A stretch of 48,831 nt of DNA from a virus. The stretch spans positions 1 to 48,831 of IMG/VR virus record IMGVR_UViG_3300024255_000043. One strand, 5' to 3'. Positions 6,311 to 12,786 of this stretch are shown one piece after another (the first letter of the stretch is position 1; the number at the start of each line of letters is the position of its first letter). Position numbers and translations under genes: made by a program. The notes below the pieces were generated by a model. It did no database searches. It worked only from the letters and a program-made list of their open reading frames with translations, and was not told the DNA's origin.

Positions 6311-6576
6311 GAGTTGTTCTCCTGTGGGCACATTGCTAGTACCAAGTCTTTGATCAAATAGTCAATATGACGGCCCCCGCCCCAATGATCAGGAGCGTCG
6401 GTATAGTTTTTAAGATTTTTGCTTAACCATACCAGCAGCTCATCACGACCTTTTTTACGACCCATGTCATAAGCAGCGCGCATGCCATCTGGTGTGTAAA
6501 GAACTTCCGTTGTTACATCAACAGTATGATCCCAAAACTTTTTGAATAACTTCTTGTTAGTTAGTGGGTGAGTCAT
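6307..6576 (-). CDS. Hypothetical protein of the HPL/AYxxG paralogue family, copy 2, 89 aa
   Basis: Starts MTHPLTNKKLFKKF, has MRAAYDMGRKKGRDELLVWL around residues 32-51 and ends Q-E-N-N-S. It is the longest of the three paralogues and adds a G-G-G-R-H-I-D-Y segment before the last helix. Function unknown. Confidence 0.6.
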   Translation of the reverse strand: MTHPLTNKKLFKKFWDHTVDVTTEVLYTPDGMRAAYDMGRKKGRDELLVWLSKNLKNYTDAPDHWGGGRHIDYLIKDLVLAMCPQENNS

Positions 6577-6800
6577 GAGTTGCTCGTGATAGAAAGCGGG
6601 TAGAGTTGATTGATTGCATCACGAATTAGCAACGCATCCTCTTTGGTAACAGATAGTTCTATTTTGCCTTTTGAAACGTTCTCGTCAAAATAGGTAATTG
6701 TTAGGCCTGTTTGAGGATCGGGATAATCTGTCTGAGTGTCTTCAACTGTGAACCACCAGTCCGGCTCAGACTGGCAGCGCTTGATTGTTGTAATGGGCAT
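6573..6800 (-). CDS. Hypothetical protein, 75 aa
   Basis: Small beta-rich looking protein (PDWWFTVEDTQTD, GLTITYFDENV, KIELSVTKEDALLIRDAINQL). The C-terminal part, a strand followed by a helix with A-L-x-I-R-D-A-I, is common in small phage proteins. Its start shares one base with the upstream stop (TGATG). Confidence 0.6.
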   Translation of the reverse strand: MPITTIKRCQSEPDWWFTVEDTQTDYPDPQTGLTITYFDENVSKGKIELSVTKEDALLIRDAINQLYPLSITSNS

Positions 6801-7030
6801 CAGTTTTTCTCTTGTTGTTGTGGGTACATTGCTTCTTTTAGGTCGTAAACGACCCCATCGACATCAATCTCATAACCTTCGTATCCCGAAGGCGTCAGAT
6901 ATCCGCGCTGAAGGTTGTCTTGCAACCAGGCAATCACCTGATCCAGTCGCTCTTTATCACCTAAGTGATAAGCGGCTCGCAGGTAATCGTGCCTAGCAAT
7001 GATGTCTTTACTTAGCGGGTGTTCAATCAT
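6800..7030 (-). CDS. Hypothetical protein of the HPL/AYxxG paralogue family, copy 3, 76 aa
   Basis: Starts MIEHPLSKDIIARHDYL, followed by RAAYHLGDKERLDQVIAWL at about residues 18-36. It shares the paralogue core with 5669-5917 and 6307-6576. The start at 7030 follows CAGGAGATGGTTC, encoded by the end (Q-E-M-V-H-D) of the upstream gene; a longer frame to 7099 would ignore this site. Confidence 0.6.
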   Translation of the reverse strand: MIEHPLSKDIIARHDYLRAAYHLGDKERLDQVIAWLQDNLQRGYLTPSGYEGYEIDVDGVVYDLKEAMYPQQQEKN

Positions 7031-7208
7031 GAACCATCTCCTGCGAGGATGGGGAGTTGTAGGCGTTCCTGACGGATTTGACGGCGTTGTAAGCGTCACG
7101 GAAGCGGTTCTGAGAGTCTAAGACTGCTGGGTGGTCATAACCAAGCTCTTTGATTAGTCTCAGTTCCTCCTTCCCTAACCAAACAAGCCAAGGGGTGTGC
7201 TCAGTCAT
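7023..7208 (-). CDS. Hypothetical protein, 61 aa
   Basis: Helical protein (EELRLIKELGYDHPAVLDSQNRFRDAYNAVKSV). The R-F-R-D-A-Y segment faintly recalls the paralogue family around it, but the rest does not align. ATGAC start overlaps the upstream stop. Confidence 0.55.
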   Translation of the reverse strand: MTEHTPWLVWLGKEELRLIKELGYDHPAVLDSQNRFRDAYNAVKSVRNAYNSPSSQEMVHD

Positions 7209-7375
7209 AAGTTGTAATCAGCTGCGTTGGTAGGGAAGATGCTGGTAACCTTGGCCAGGTTGCGGAAGGTCTCGACTTCTGCGATGGCCTCTGCGTAGCT
7301 TGCCGCAATAATGTGAACGCTTTGACGGCTGCCATCATTTAAGCGGTAGCTGACTTCGTAAGTAAAGTTGCTCAT
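7205..7375 (-). CDS. Hypothetical protein, 56 aa
   Basis: Starts MSNFTYEVSYRLNDGSRQSVHIIAAS, then AEAIAEVETFRNLAKV. A strand-turn-strand followed by a helix is typical of small phage proteins of unknown role. The start at 7375 is chosen because a longer frame overlaps the gene at 7380-7625. Confidence 0.55.
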   Translation of the reverse strand: MSNFTYEVSYRLNDGSRQSVHIIAASYAEAIAEVETFRNLAKVTSIFPTNAADYNL

Positions 7376-7379
7376 TGGA

Positions 7380-7625
7380 TCAGTCCTCGAGGTAGGTGGT
7401 ATGGATGTCACCTGGTAGGCAGTTGAGAAGTTCGCAGATGTAAGCCTCTCCCTGGGAATCATACTTCCCAAGGTCAACTTCTAGCGTGGTTTGGATGTAA
7501 TCCTTAGCACCGCAAGGATAGACTGCATAGCCTTCCTCCAAAGTCCAGAGGTGCTCTACGGCATAGAGACCTGCTTGGACGCGGTTGTTGTGTTCGGCTT
7601 CAATGGTGACGAGTGCGGTGTTCAT
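7380..7625 (-). CDS. Hypothetical protein, 81 aa
   Basis: Soluble protein starting MNTALVTIEAEHNN, with CGAKDYIQTTLEVDL and a C-terminal LLNCLPGDIHTTYLED. The ATG follows AAAGGAG and a GCTACAAT element in a leader that is closely repeated before the next two genes upstream. Function unknown. Confidence 0.6.
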   Translation of the reverse strand: MNTALVTIEAEHNNRVQAGLYAVEHLWTLEEGYAVYPCGAKDYIQTTLEVDLGKYDSQGEAYICELLNCLPGDIHTTYLED

Positions 7626-7838
7626 GGTTTTCTCCTTTGGTATGTGTGAATTGTAGCCTTAGAGGACGTCGCCAGCGTAATCGCTTAACATTTCTTGAAG
7701 TTCTTCGATGTCGAGGTAGTACTCATCAGCGTCGTCGACGATCTCCAGGCTCAATGCCATCTCGAACAGCTCTTCGTAGGTGAAGCCAAGCTCAGTGGTT
7801 TGCATGGTTGTCTCCTTTGGTATGAGTGAATTGTATCA
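7626..7838 (-). repeat. Repeated promoter plus ribosome-site leader
   Basis: The leaders at 7626-7658 and 7806-7838 are near copies: a TACAATTCAC- or TACAATTCAA-like -10, then TACCAAAGGAG and ACC before the ATG. The leader of the gene at 8009 keeps the CCAAAGGAGG part. Gene 7659-7805 lies between the first two. Each small gene thus seems to carry its own promoter cassette. Confidence 0.5.
7659..7805 (-). CDS. Hypothetical acidic protein, 48 aa
   Basis: A very acidic peptide (YEELFEMALSLEIVDDADEYYLDIEELQEML), nearly all helix. Strong negative charge recalls small phage inhibitors that mimic DNA, but this is only a compositional hint. The ATG follows AAAGGAGACAACC. Confidence 0.6.
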   Translation of the reverse strand: MQTTELGFTYEELFEMALSLEIVDDADEYYLDIEELQEMLSDYAGDVL

Positions 7839-7850
7839 GAAATGCTCGGT

Positions 7851-8009
7851 CTAGTCAAAGTCTTCGGCTAAAGCAAGCCAACGGTGCTCCTCCTAGAGAC
7901 AGGACTGGGCGATCCAGGGCTCATTGATAGAGGAAAACATGAGTCGATTCTCTCGGCAGACGTGGATACGGTTCCCTGGTTGAGACAGGTAGCGTTGGAT
8001 TTTGGTCAT
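7851..8009 (-). CDS. Hypothetical protein with in-frame amber stop, 38 aa (52 if read through)
   Basis: A strong ribosome site (AAAGGAGGAAACC) precedes MTKIQRYLSQPGN. The frame reaches TAG at 7893-7895 after 38 codons, and then stays open and protein-like (EEHRWLALAEDFD) to a second TAG at 7851-7853. The tail looks like a normal end of a small protein, so the first stop may be a recent nonsense mutation, a sequencing error or a suppressed codon. Function unknown. Confidence 0.5.
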
Positions 8010-8061
8010 GGTTTCCTCCTTTGGTTACACCATACTCGGTGCATGCTCGGCATCTATTACA

Positions 8062-8124
8062 TTATTCAATAACTCCATAGATGAAGGCAATGATCAAAAT
8101 AGTCATTGGGATGGCGACGTACAT
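8062..8124 (-). CDS. Possible 20-residue membrane peptide
   Basis: A short hydrophobic frame (MYVAIPMTILIIAFIYGVIE). In-frame codons continue upstream without a start. It could be a small membrane peptide or the end of a decayed gene. No ribosome site is visible. Confidence 0.3.
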   Translation of the reverse strand: MYVAIPMTILIIAFIYGVIE

Positions 8125-8234
8125 CTGGTAGCAAGCGAGACGTAATAATTTTACCTCGGAGAGCGCTCGAAATCGTGCATTCCGCTCTTATGTGTTGAGA
8201 AGCAGATTGAAAGTCTTATGAGAATCTGCGGGCA
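8125..8234. other. Gap with inverted repeat, no gene seen
   Basis: About 110 bases without a convincing frame. GCAGATT at 8202-8208 and AATCTGC at 8223-8229 form a 7-bp inverted repeat with a 14-base loop, just beyond the terminator at 8235. Confidence 0.3.
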
Positions 8235-8256
8235 TAAAAAAAGCCCCGAAGGGCTG
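8235..8256 (-). terminator. Rho-independent terminator
   Basis: Read on the minus strand: AGCCC, TTCG loop, GGGCT, then seven T. It ends the operon whose last gene is the DUF4278-like protein. Confidence 0.85.
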
Positions 8257-8261
8257 GGAGA

Positions 8262-8435
8262 TCACTTGATGTAGCCGTGCCCTCGATAGCAAAGACTTGG
8301 ATGGCTGTCTAGTACCGGCGCTTGGTGAGCAGAAGTATAGTCAGTTCCACGGTAAGTCTTGCTCATCAGGAACTGGGCTTGATTAAGTTTGGAGTGGCGC
8401 ATTTGCTTCTCCTTGATCATTTGAAGCACGTTCAT
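8262..8435 (-). CDS. DUF4278-like protein, 57 aa
   Basis: The second half reads KTYRGTDY ... LCYRGHGYIK. Two Y-R-G turns about 20 residues apart, each followed by an aromatic residue, are the signature of DUF4278, a short domain found almost only in cyanobacteria and their phages. Its role is unknown. The ATG at 8435 follows AGGAGAAATCC. The stop lies 6 bases from a strong terminator. This is one of the markers for a cyanobacterial host. Confidence 0.65.
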   Translation of the reverse strand: MNVLQMIKEKQMRHSKLNQAQFLMSKTYRGTDYTSAHQAPVLDSHPSLCYRGHGYIK

Positions 8436-8585
8436 TGGATTTCTCCTGGATTGTCCAGAGCCCGTTGCATCCCTGGATGATCTGCGGCCTGAAGGCTCAA
8501 CGTCTTGATCTCAGTTTACCGTATTCGTTGCTATAAAAATGTATCGCATAGATACAGAATTTAACTGAACTCTTAGACTTAAGCA
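8436..8585. promoter_or_regulatory. Intergenic leader of the DUF4278 gene
   Basis: 150 bases without a gene. On the minus strand it holds TTTTTATAGCAACG, a possible weak -10, and the palindromes GTATCTATGCGATAC (8541-8555) and AAGCACTAATGCTT (8581-8594). An operator role is possible but not shown. Confidence 0.3.
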
Positions 8586-8714
8586 CTAATGCTTAGGGTC
8601 TAGACATCCTGGGTCTTCATCATGAGCCATCTTAAAGACGGCGAAGACGCACCATCCGACGAATGCCATAAAAGATCCAAAGCCGATAACAAGAACAAGT
8701 AGGTAATGGTTCAA
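8586..8714 (-). CDS. Small membrane protein starting at TTG, 42 aa
   Basis: One hydrophobic segment at about residues 4-28 ([23 protein letters not shown]) and an acidic tail ([12 protein letters not shown]). The start is a TTG at 8714 placed 7 bases after GGAGGAAA and overlapping the upstream TGA (TTTGA), so it is very probably coupled to the NrdR-like gene. Probably a single-pass inner-membrane peptide. Confidence 0.6.
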   Translation of the reverse strand: MNHYLLVLVIGFGSFMAFVGWCVFAVFKMAHDEDPGCLDPKH

Positions 8715-8914
8715 ATGCTTTCCTCCAGTAATGAGCGTAGCTTAGCGTTCTGTTGTTCGAGCCGCTCAAACTTGCGGATTTCCTCTAGCGAGATCTCACG
8801 AGTAGTCCAGCGGATAGAGCAGTCGGCGCACTCTCGACGTCGCCGGGTAAAGGAACCGCTCGATCGACTTTCTATCACGAAGTGCTGCTCAGATTGGCAA
8901 TTAGGGCATTTCAT
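8711..8914 (-). CDS. NrdR-like zinc-ribbon protein, 67 aa, no ATP-cone
   Basis: The first 42 residues follow the N-terminal zinc ribbon of the ribonucleotide reductase repressor NrdR: M-K-C-P-x-C, then VIESR, then [10 protein letters not shown], then R-W-T-T-R-E. In NrdR this ribbon binds DNA (NrdR boxes), while a following ATP-cone of about 90 residues senses nucleotides. Here the ATP-cone is missing and is replaced by a ~25-residue helix ([20 protein letters not shown]) that could dimerise as a coiled coil. The phage also carries its own RNR. The ribbon homology is clear; the role as a nucleotide-blind regulator or a decoy for host NrdR boxes is inference. Confidence 0.7.
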   Translation of the reverse strand: MKCPNCQSEQHFVIESRSSGSFTRRRRECADCSIRWTTREISLEEIRKFERLEQQNAKLRSLLEESI

Positions 8915-9402
8915 TGAGAAATCTCCAGTCGGTTTTTGTCAGGGGAAAGGCCTGCTCTTTTATGGGTGGCATCGAAAGCTCGATATTTGCTGCCTTTGCC
9001 TACTCGGCTCTGGCCTGTCTCTGAGTCGATGAATGCACGAACACCCTTGGGGATTACTTCCGCCTCTCCTAGAGCATCTAAGATGCCGTTCAGGCGCTCT
9101 CTAGTAGTGCGAGAAGGGCGACCCTTGCTATCGTAGAAGTCGCCAGCGTAGAGGAAGATAGACTCAACGCTTAGACGACCTGCAGAGAACCAGATTTTAA
9201 CAATTTCCTTGCCGTGAAGACTGACAGTAAAGAAGCGTCTGGATACCAAAGTATGGCCACAGATGACGTCGGTGTCATTTGCTCCAAGCTCGACTCGAGT
9301 ATTGCCTGCCTGCGACAGACTCTTGAGAGGAGAGGGGTTATTCAGCGCATTTTTTAATTGATCGACGGCAAATTGAGTGAGTGAACGGTTGGAGCGGGTC
9401 AT
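8911..9402 (-). CDS. Hypothetical protein, 163 aa
   Basis: A mixed alpha/beta soluble protein. Visible segments are [53 protein letters not shown] (about residues 58-110) and a basic C-terminal part with [21 protein letters not shown]. The arrangement strand, catalytic-looking polar turn, then a T-T-R-E-R-L helix is common in phage proteins, but no enzyme motif is recognised. Its stop overlaps the ATG of the NrdR-like gene. Start ATG follows a GAGG sequence. Confidence 0.6.
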   Translation of the reverse strand: MTRSNRSLTQFAVDQLKNALNNPSPLKSLSQAGNTRVELGANDTDVICGHTLVSRRFFTVSLHGKEIVKIWFSAGRLSVESIFLYAGDFYDSKGRPSRTTRERLNGILDALGEAEVIPKGVRAFIDSETGQSRVGKGSKYRAFDATHKRAGLSPDKNRLEISQ

Positions 9403-9458
9403 AGGTTTTCCTCGTAGGTTTTAGTGAGATCAGTTAGACAGTGGAGTCCGCAGCTCAG

Positions 9459-9650
9459 TCATTGCGTTCCGTCTTCTGGGTCCGGTGACTCTAGCATCGC
9501 CCAGTAGTCAGAAGTTAGCTTGTTAATGTTTTCTTGGTTTTTGAGCGTCTCAATTATTTCACCAAGAAGCCATAGCATGCGGCTAGATCTTGGTCGCATT
9601 CTTAGGATGTGCTCAGCGAGCTCGTGACATTCGGGTTTTAGGCTTTTCAT
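9459..9650 (-). CDS. Hypothetical protein, 63 aa
   Basis: Starts MKSLKPECHELAEHIL, helical throughout (RSSRMLWLLGEIIETLKNQ). The start at 9650 lies within the end of the overlapping 37-residue gene. After its stop a 10-codon frame overlaps as ATGA. Function unknown. Confidence 0.55.
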   Translation of the reverse strand: MKSLKPECHELAEHILRMRPRSSRMLWLLGEIIETLKNQENINKLTSDYWAMLESPDPEDGTQ

Positions 9651-9726
9651 TGTTTTCTTTTGGATAGAGTTGATCGATGGTCTCGTTGAATCCAGGTAGC
9701 CGGAGGTCGGACCTCCGCTCAAGCAT
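9613..9726 (-). CDS. Hypothetical protein, 37 aa
   Basis: Starts MLERRSDLRLPGFNETIDQL and runs 38 bases into the next gene in a different frame. The L-P-G-F-N-E-T-I-D-Q-L-Y segment is protein-like. Its first codons contain a near-perfect 17-base inverted repeat (CGGAGGTC-G-GACCTCCG, about 9701-9717). Confidence 0.45.
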   Translation of the reverse strand: MLERRSDLRLPGFNETIDQLYPKENNEKPKTRMSRAR

Positions 9727-9767
9727 AAGGCCTCAATGGATGCCTCTGATCTTTTTGTTAGGTTTCT

Positions 9768-9833
9768 TCATTGCAGTTCCTGCACAAGAACCTCGATCGG
9801 TGGTGTGAATGTTTGCTGTTGCTGTTTAGTCAT
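9768..9833 (-). CDS. Possible 21-residue peptide
   Basis: MTKQQQQTF to VLVQELQ, a glutamine-rich start followed by a hydrophobic helix. Its stop overlaps the ATG of a further 12-codon frame (9733-9771, MKKPNKKIRGIH). Both could be coupling peptides in this compact chain. Size makes them uncertain. Confidence 0.35.
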   Translation of the reverse strand: MTKQQQQTFTPPIEVLVQELQ

Positions 9834-9841
9834 GGGTTTGT

Positions 9842-10177
9842 CTAGTCAGGGTAGTACTGGCGCTCGTTCCTTGGATGATACCACCATTTCTCCTCTTGTT
9901 TGGAAAGTTTCGGCAAGAAGAAAAAAGTTTGTACATCCGTCCATTCTGTGCCCCAGGCGTCAAGACCTGAAACGGCATAGGACTCAAAGCGCTTGGAGCC
10001 CAGGTCCGCTACAAAGCGACACCCGATGCGGTTCCATGAGGGCTGCTTGCCTCTCCACTGTAGAGAGCAGCTGGGCCACGGCAGCTCTTCGCGGTCAAAG
10101 AGACGACACACTGGCCCTTGAATCGTGTAAACAAAGCCACCACCTGGCGAGGTAATTCTACTTCCGTGGTCCAGCAT
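9842..10177 (-). CDS. Hypothetical protein, 111 aa
   Basis: Soluble protein with several tryptophans and prolines (EELPWPSCSLQWRGKQPSWNRIGC) and an aromatic-acidic C-terminal part (EEKWWYHPRNERQYYPD). No known family. It overlaps the upstream membrane-protein gene by 20 bases. Confidence 0.6.
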   Translation of the reverse strand: MLDHGSRITSPGGGFVYTIQGPVCRLFDREELPWPSCSLQWRGKQPSWNRIGCRFVADLGSKRFESYAVSGLDAWGTEWTDVQTFFFLPKLSKQEEKWWYHPRNERQYYPD

Positions 10178-10295
10178 GGGGGAATAAGATGCAGATAACG
10201 TAAGAGACAGCTAAGAGGAAAACAACCGCGCCCACGAGCGAAGCCGTTACAACCAGGCTGTAAAGAAGGTGAGAGTAGTGATCAAGCTGCGTCAT
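10158..10295 (-). CDS. Small membrane protein, 45 aa
   Basis: Starts MTQLDHYSHLLYSL, with a long hydrophobic segment (about residues 10-37, LVVTASLVGAVVFLLAVSYVICILF) and the tail PHAGPRK. It starts in a TGATG overlap with the upstream gene, whose 3' codons (M-E-G-S) supply GGAGGG as the ribosome site. A holin-like role is possible from size but unsupported by context. Confidence 0.6.
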   Translation of the reverse strand: MTQLDHYSHLLYSLVVTASLVGAVVFLLAVSYVICILFPHAGPRK

Positions 10296-10504
10296 CAGCT
10301 GCCCTCCATAGCAAAGTCCTGCAGGTCGGTAACGTTGCCAGTCAGCGTACAGAGGACTATTACGCCGTCGAGAGCGTCTTCGAACTCTTGGACACAAGTG
10401 ACGATTTCGCTCGGATCGTCAAAGGACAATTCAGTGACAAATTGGTCGCCGTCAAGGAACTCAGGGGCTCGGTCGGGCTTGAAGGTGAAGCGTGCAAAAT
10501 ACAT
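10295..10504 (-). CDS. Hypothetical protein, 69 aa
   Basis: Acidic protein (FTFKPDRAPEFLDGDQFVTEL, DDPSEIVTCVQEFEDALDG). The ATG at 10504 is preferred over a GTG at 10525 because the TATACT -10 element at 10528-10533 would place the transcript start near 10521. It is the first gene of an operon that begins directly after the portal terminator. Confidence 0.6.
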   Translation of the reverse strand: MYFARFTFKPDRAPEFLDGDQFVTELSFDDPSEIVTCVQEFEDALDGVIVLCTLTGNVTDLQDFAMEGS

Positions 10505-10526
10505 TAGATGAATATCGAACTGCACA

Positions 10527-10537
10527 CAGTATAAGCA
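10527..10537 (-). promoter_or_regulatory. TATACTG-type promoter (TGCTTATACTG)
   Basis: Extended -10 TGCTTATACTG, placed directly after the portal terminator. It belongs to the motif family also seen before the primase, Hli, exonuclease, SSB and Bet genes. Confidence 0.55.
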
Positions 10538-10565
10538 TAAAAAAAGGGGGCTGTCAATAGCCCCT
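10538..10565 (-). terminator. Rho-independent terminator after the portal gene
   Basis: Minus strand: GGGGCT, six-base loop, AGCCCCC, then seven T. It lies 8 bases after the portal stop and abuts the next promoter. Confidence 0.85.
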
Positions 10566-10572
10566 TAGAGAT

Positions 10573-12165
10573 TTATTGAGCGACCTTAGCGGCCTGCGTT
10601 GTTTTTTCTTGCTCGGTCTTAGGAGCTCGTTCTTTCGGTTTTTCGCCTACATCCTGCCCAGGCTGGGCTGGGACCTGCTTCTGGAACTCGCTGGCGCGTT
10701 TCAGGTCTTCCTGCAGCTTCTGCTCGTTATCCTTATGCTGCTGGGCTTGTTGTTCCTTGTGCTCTTCCTCGATACGCCTGATCTCGTCAGCTACTACCAG
10801 ATCAGGATCCAACACTCCGCCACGCTGGAGCTCGTCTAGTGTGGTCCTCTTACTCATAAGCTCGTTGTTATAGAGGTTAACCATTTGAGCCATTTCGCTA
10901 GCCCCCAGAGGCTTGTTGATCAAGGCGTCGTTAATTGCAATACCGCTCTCAGCTGTAAGACTGTCTTCCTGTCCTGCGTAAACAGCCCACAGCTTTAACA
11001 AACGACCAAATGCGGCAGTCTTATTACGAATCAAGGCGGACACGCTAGAGGCGACCTGAGAGGCTCTCAGAGAGGCCTCTGTAGCGGTCTTGACGTTGGC
11101 GCCATACAGAAAGTTCAAAGAGCTGCGATCCATCAATTCTTCGTTGTGCTTGATCTCAGCCTGGTGCCTCTCGAGCGACTTGCCGCTCGGTTCTGCAAAC
11201 TCAAAGCTCCCGTCTGTAGGCACATCAACTGCAGAGTTTGGCCCAAGCACGAGCGGGATGGGTTTGCCATCAGTTCCAAGCGTCGCACCCTTTCTAACCG
11301 GCACAGGCATCGCGCACTTGTGGAGTAATTCCTTGAGATCGGAACGCATCTGAAAATGCTCGACACTCAAGTCTGCTAGGCCGTCCATAGGTAGGTCACC
11401 CTGGCCGAATCGTGTAGTAGTAGCTCCGTACCAAACAAGCGGTACGATACGGCTACTCACTTCCCAGGCGCTAATAAGCTTGTTTCTGTATTTCTGTTCA
11501 CCCTTGTTTTGAATAACTTGATACTCTTCAACCTTCCCTGGGGTTAGTACATAATATACAGGCTCAACCTTGGAGCCATAACCTTTTTCGTCAGGAATTG
11601 CTTTAAGTTGGCGGATAACGGCCTGGTCAACCGATTCCACTCCACGGTTGTAGCTAACCTGCCAGCTAATAACATCGCAGCGCTTGACATTAATGAAATA
11701 AGGGTGTCTGCCGTCGCTCAATTGATCGTAGAAATTATCAGCTCCATTGTCGGGCATAATGTCGACCCAGACAAAGGTTCCACCGTCCCGAAGAGCAAGC
11801 TCGTCAACCTTCGTCATAAAGCTTTGGACACTAGACCCCTGCAGGTCTACATCATTCTTGCTCTCTTCAAAGCTTGGTGGCGCATCGATTAAATTGAAAC
11901 GGCTCAGCAGACCAGCGTAAGACCTGATGCTGTCACGATAGATAGGAGTGTAGGTTGAACGCTTCAGTCTTGCTCCATAGGCGCCACTAGGCTCACCTTC
12001 TTCTTTCGGTAAATACTTCTTCTTAGCTTCTCCTAAGCCTTCTCCATTCAACAGCGTCCAGCAGTCCTCTGCCTGCTCAAGCTGTGGGATAAGTCTGATG
12101 AGTTCTGGACGATGGTAACTCACCAAAGCAGAGTCATTGATCGGGTGCGTGATACTGTGGGCCAT
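10573..12165 (-). CDS. Phage portal protein, DUF4055 type, 530 aa
   Basis: Forms the ring at one capsid vertex through which DNA is packaged. The N-terminal region has the features of DUF4055 portals: KKKYLPKEEGE near residue 50, the arginine-containing Y-G-A-R-L-K-R-S-T-Y-T-P segment, then the RDSIRSYAGLLSRF helix. The middle is the beta-rich wing, and residues 380-420 (ASLRASQVASSVSALIRNK) look like the stem helix. The last 80 residues are a charged coiled-coil/disordered tail rich in Q, E and K. Length fits the family. It is preceded by a 23-residue frame and followed by a terminator. It is separated from TerL by 9 kb of metabolic genes, an unusual layout. Confidence 0.8.
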   Translation of the reverse strand: MAHSITHPINDSALVSYHRPELIRLIPQLEQAEDCWTLLNGEGLGEAKKKYLPKEEGEPSGAYGARLKRSTYTPIYRDSIRSYAGLLSRFNLIDAPPSFEESKNDVDLQGSSVQSFMTKVDELALRDGGTFVWVDIMPDNGADNFYDQLSDGRHPYFINVKRCDVISWQVSYNRGVESVDQAVIRQLKAIPDEKGYGSKVEPVYYVLTPGKVEEYQVIQNKGEQKYRNKLISAWEVSSRIVPLVWYGATTTRFGQGDLPMDGLADLSVEHFQMRSDLKELLHKCAMPVPVRKGATLGTDGKPIPLVLGPNSAVDVPTDGSFEFAEPSGKSLERHQAEIKHNEELMDRSSLNFLYGANVKTATEASLRASQVASSVSALIRNKTAAFGRLLKLWAVYAGQEDSLTAESGIAINDALINKPLGASEMAQMVNLYNNELMSKRTTLDELQRGGVLDPDLVVADEIRRIEEEHKEQQAQQHKDNEQKLQEDLKRASEFQKQVPAQPGQDVGEKPKERAPKTEQEKTTQAAKVAQ

Positions 12166-12236
12166 TAGAAGAATCCGTCTCGGAAGATTGCGTCAGAAGG
12201 CATCTCGCCAGCTGTCCTTCTAGTTTTCCTTAGCAC
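12165..12236 (-). CDS. Possible small protein before the portal, 23 aa
   Basis: A GTG-started frame ending GEMPSDAIFRDGFF whose stop overlaps the portal ATG (TAATG). The end is protein-like and the overlap suggests coupling. The GTG lies at the tail of the dCTP deaminase terminator. Confidence 0.45.
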   Translation of the reverse strand: MLRKTRRTAGEMPSDAIFRDGFF

Positions 12237-12260
12237 TAAAAAAGCCCCTGAGAAGGGGCA
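12237..12260 (-). terminator. Rho-independent terminator after dcd
   Basis: Minus strand: GCCCC, TTCTCA loop, GGGGC, then six T. It separates the nucleotide genes from the portal. Confidence 0.85.
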
Positions 12261-12276
12261 AGGCTCTATCGGTTGG

Positions 12277-12777
12277 TTAGCTTTTCGCTTCTTGAACCCC
12301 TTTGTCCTGGTGATATCTTCCCGTCAAAGAATAGGGCCTCATCGGAGAACTGTCTAGTTTCATAAAGCGTAGCTGCCCGATCCTCATGCCAGCAGATAAC
12401 GGTAATTCCTTAAAACGTCGTAGGTTGCTGAGTTCCAACGTGATGTTGCCGTGAAATCCAGCGTCGATGTAGCCTGCCAAGGCATGGTCATAGCCAAGTC
12501 GCCCACAGGATGACTTAAGCTGAAAGACAGATTCCATTGTGACTGGTACCCGTACCCATTCAGCGGTACTTGCCAACACAAAGGCCCCCGGTGGCATGTA
12601 GAAAGTCTGCTCCTTGATATTGAACGGTGTGAAACCGCCATCGTCATTCTCCACTAGGATCTCGTCACCGAGAGTTACGTCGATTGAAGCTGGGTTGATC
12701 ATGTCGGGATTAAACGGCTCGACTAAACCATTTAGCCGACACATCATTCGGATCTGGTAGTCAACAATGGTTGCCAA
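12277..12777 (-). CDS. dcd: dCTP deaminase, 166 aa
   Basis: Converts dCTP to dUTP, the substrate path to dTMP through dUTPase and ThyX. The dCTP deaminase/dUTPase trimer fold is shown by NPASIDVTLGDEI near residue 28, KSSCGRLGYDH near residue 88 (the substrate-binding S-S-x-x-R-x-G loop), and IDAGFHGNITLELSN near residue 104, with the catalytic glutamate in T-L-E-L-S-N. The end AGMRIGQLRF ... YSLTGRYHQDKG matches the closing arm. The length is slightly short for the family (about 170-190). It sits with RNR on one transcript. Confidence 0.85.
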   Translation of the reverse strand: MATIVDYQIRMMCRLNGLVEPFNPDMINPASIDVTLGDEILVENDDGGFTPFNIKEQTFYMPPGAFVLASTAEWVRVPVTMESVFQLKSSCGRLGYDHALAGYIDAGFHGNITLELSNLRRFKELPLSAGMRIGQLRFMKLDSSPMRPYSLTGRYHQDKGVQEAKS

Positions 12778-12786
12778 AGTGTTTTC

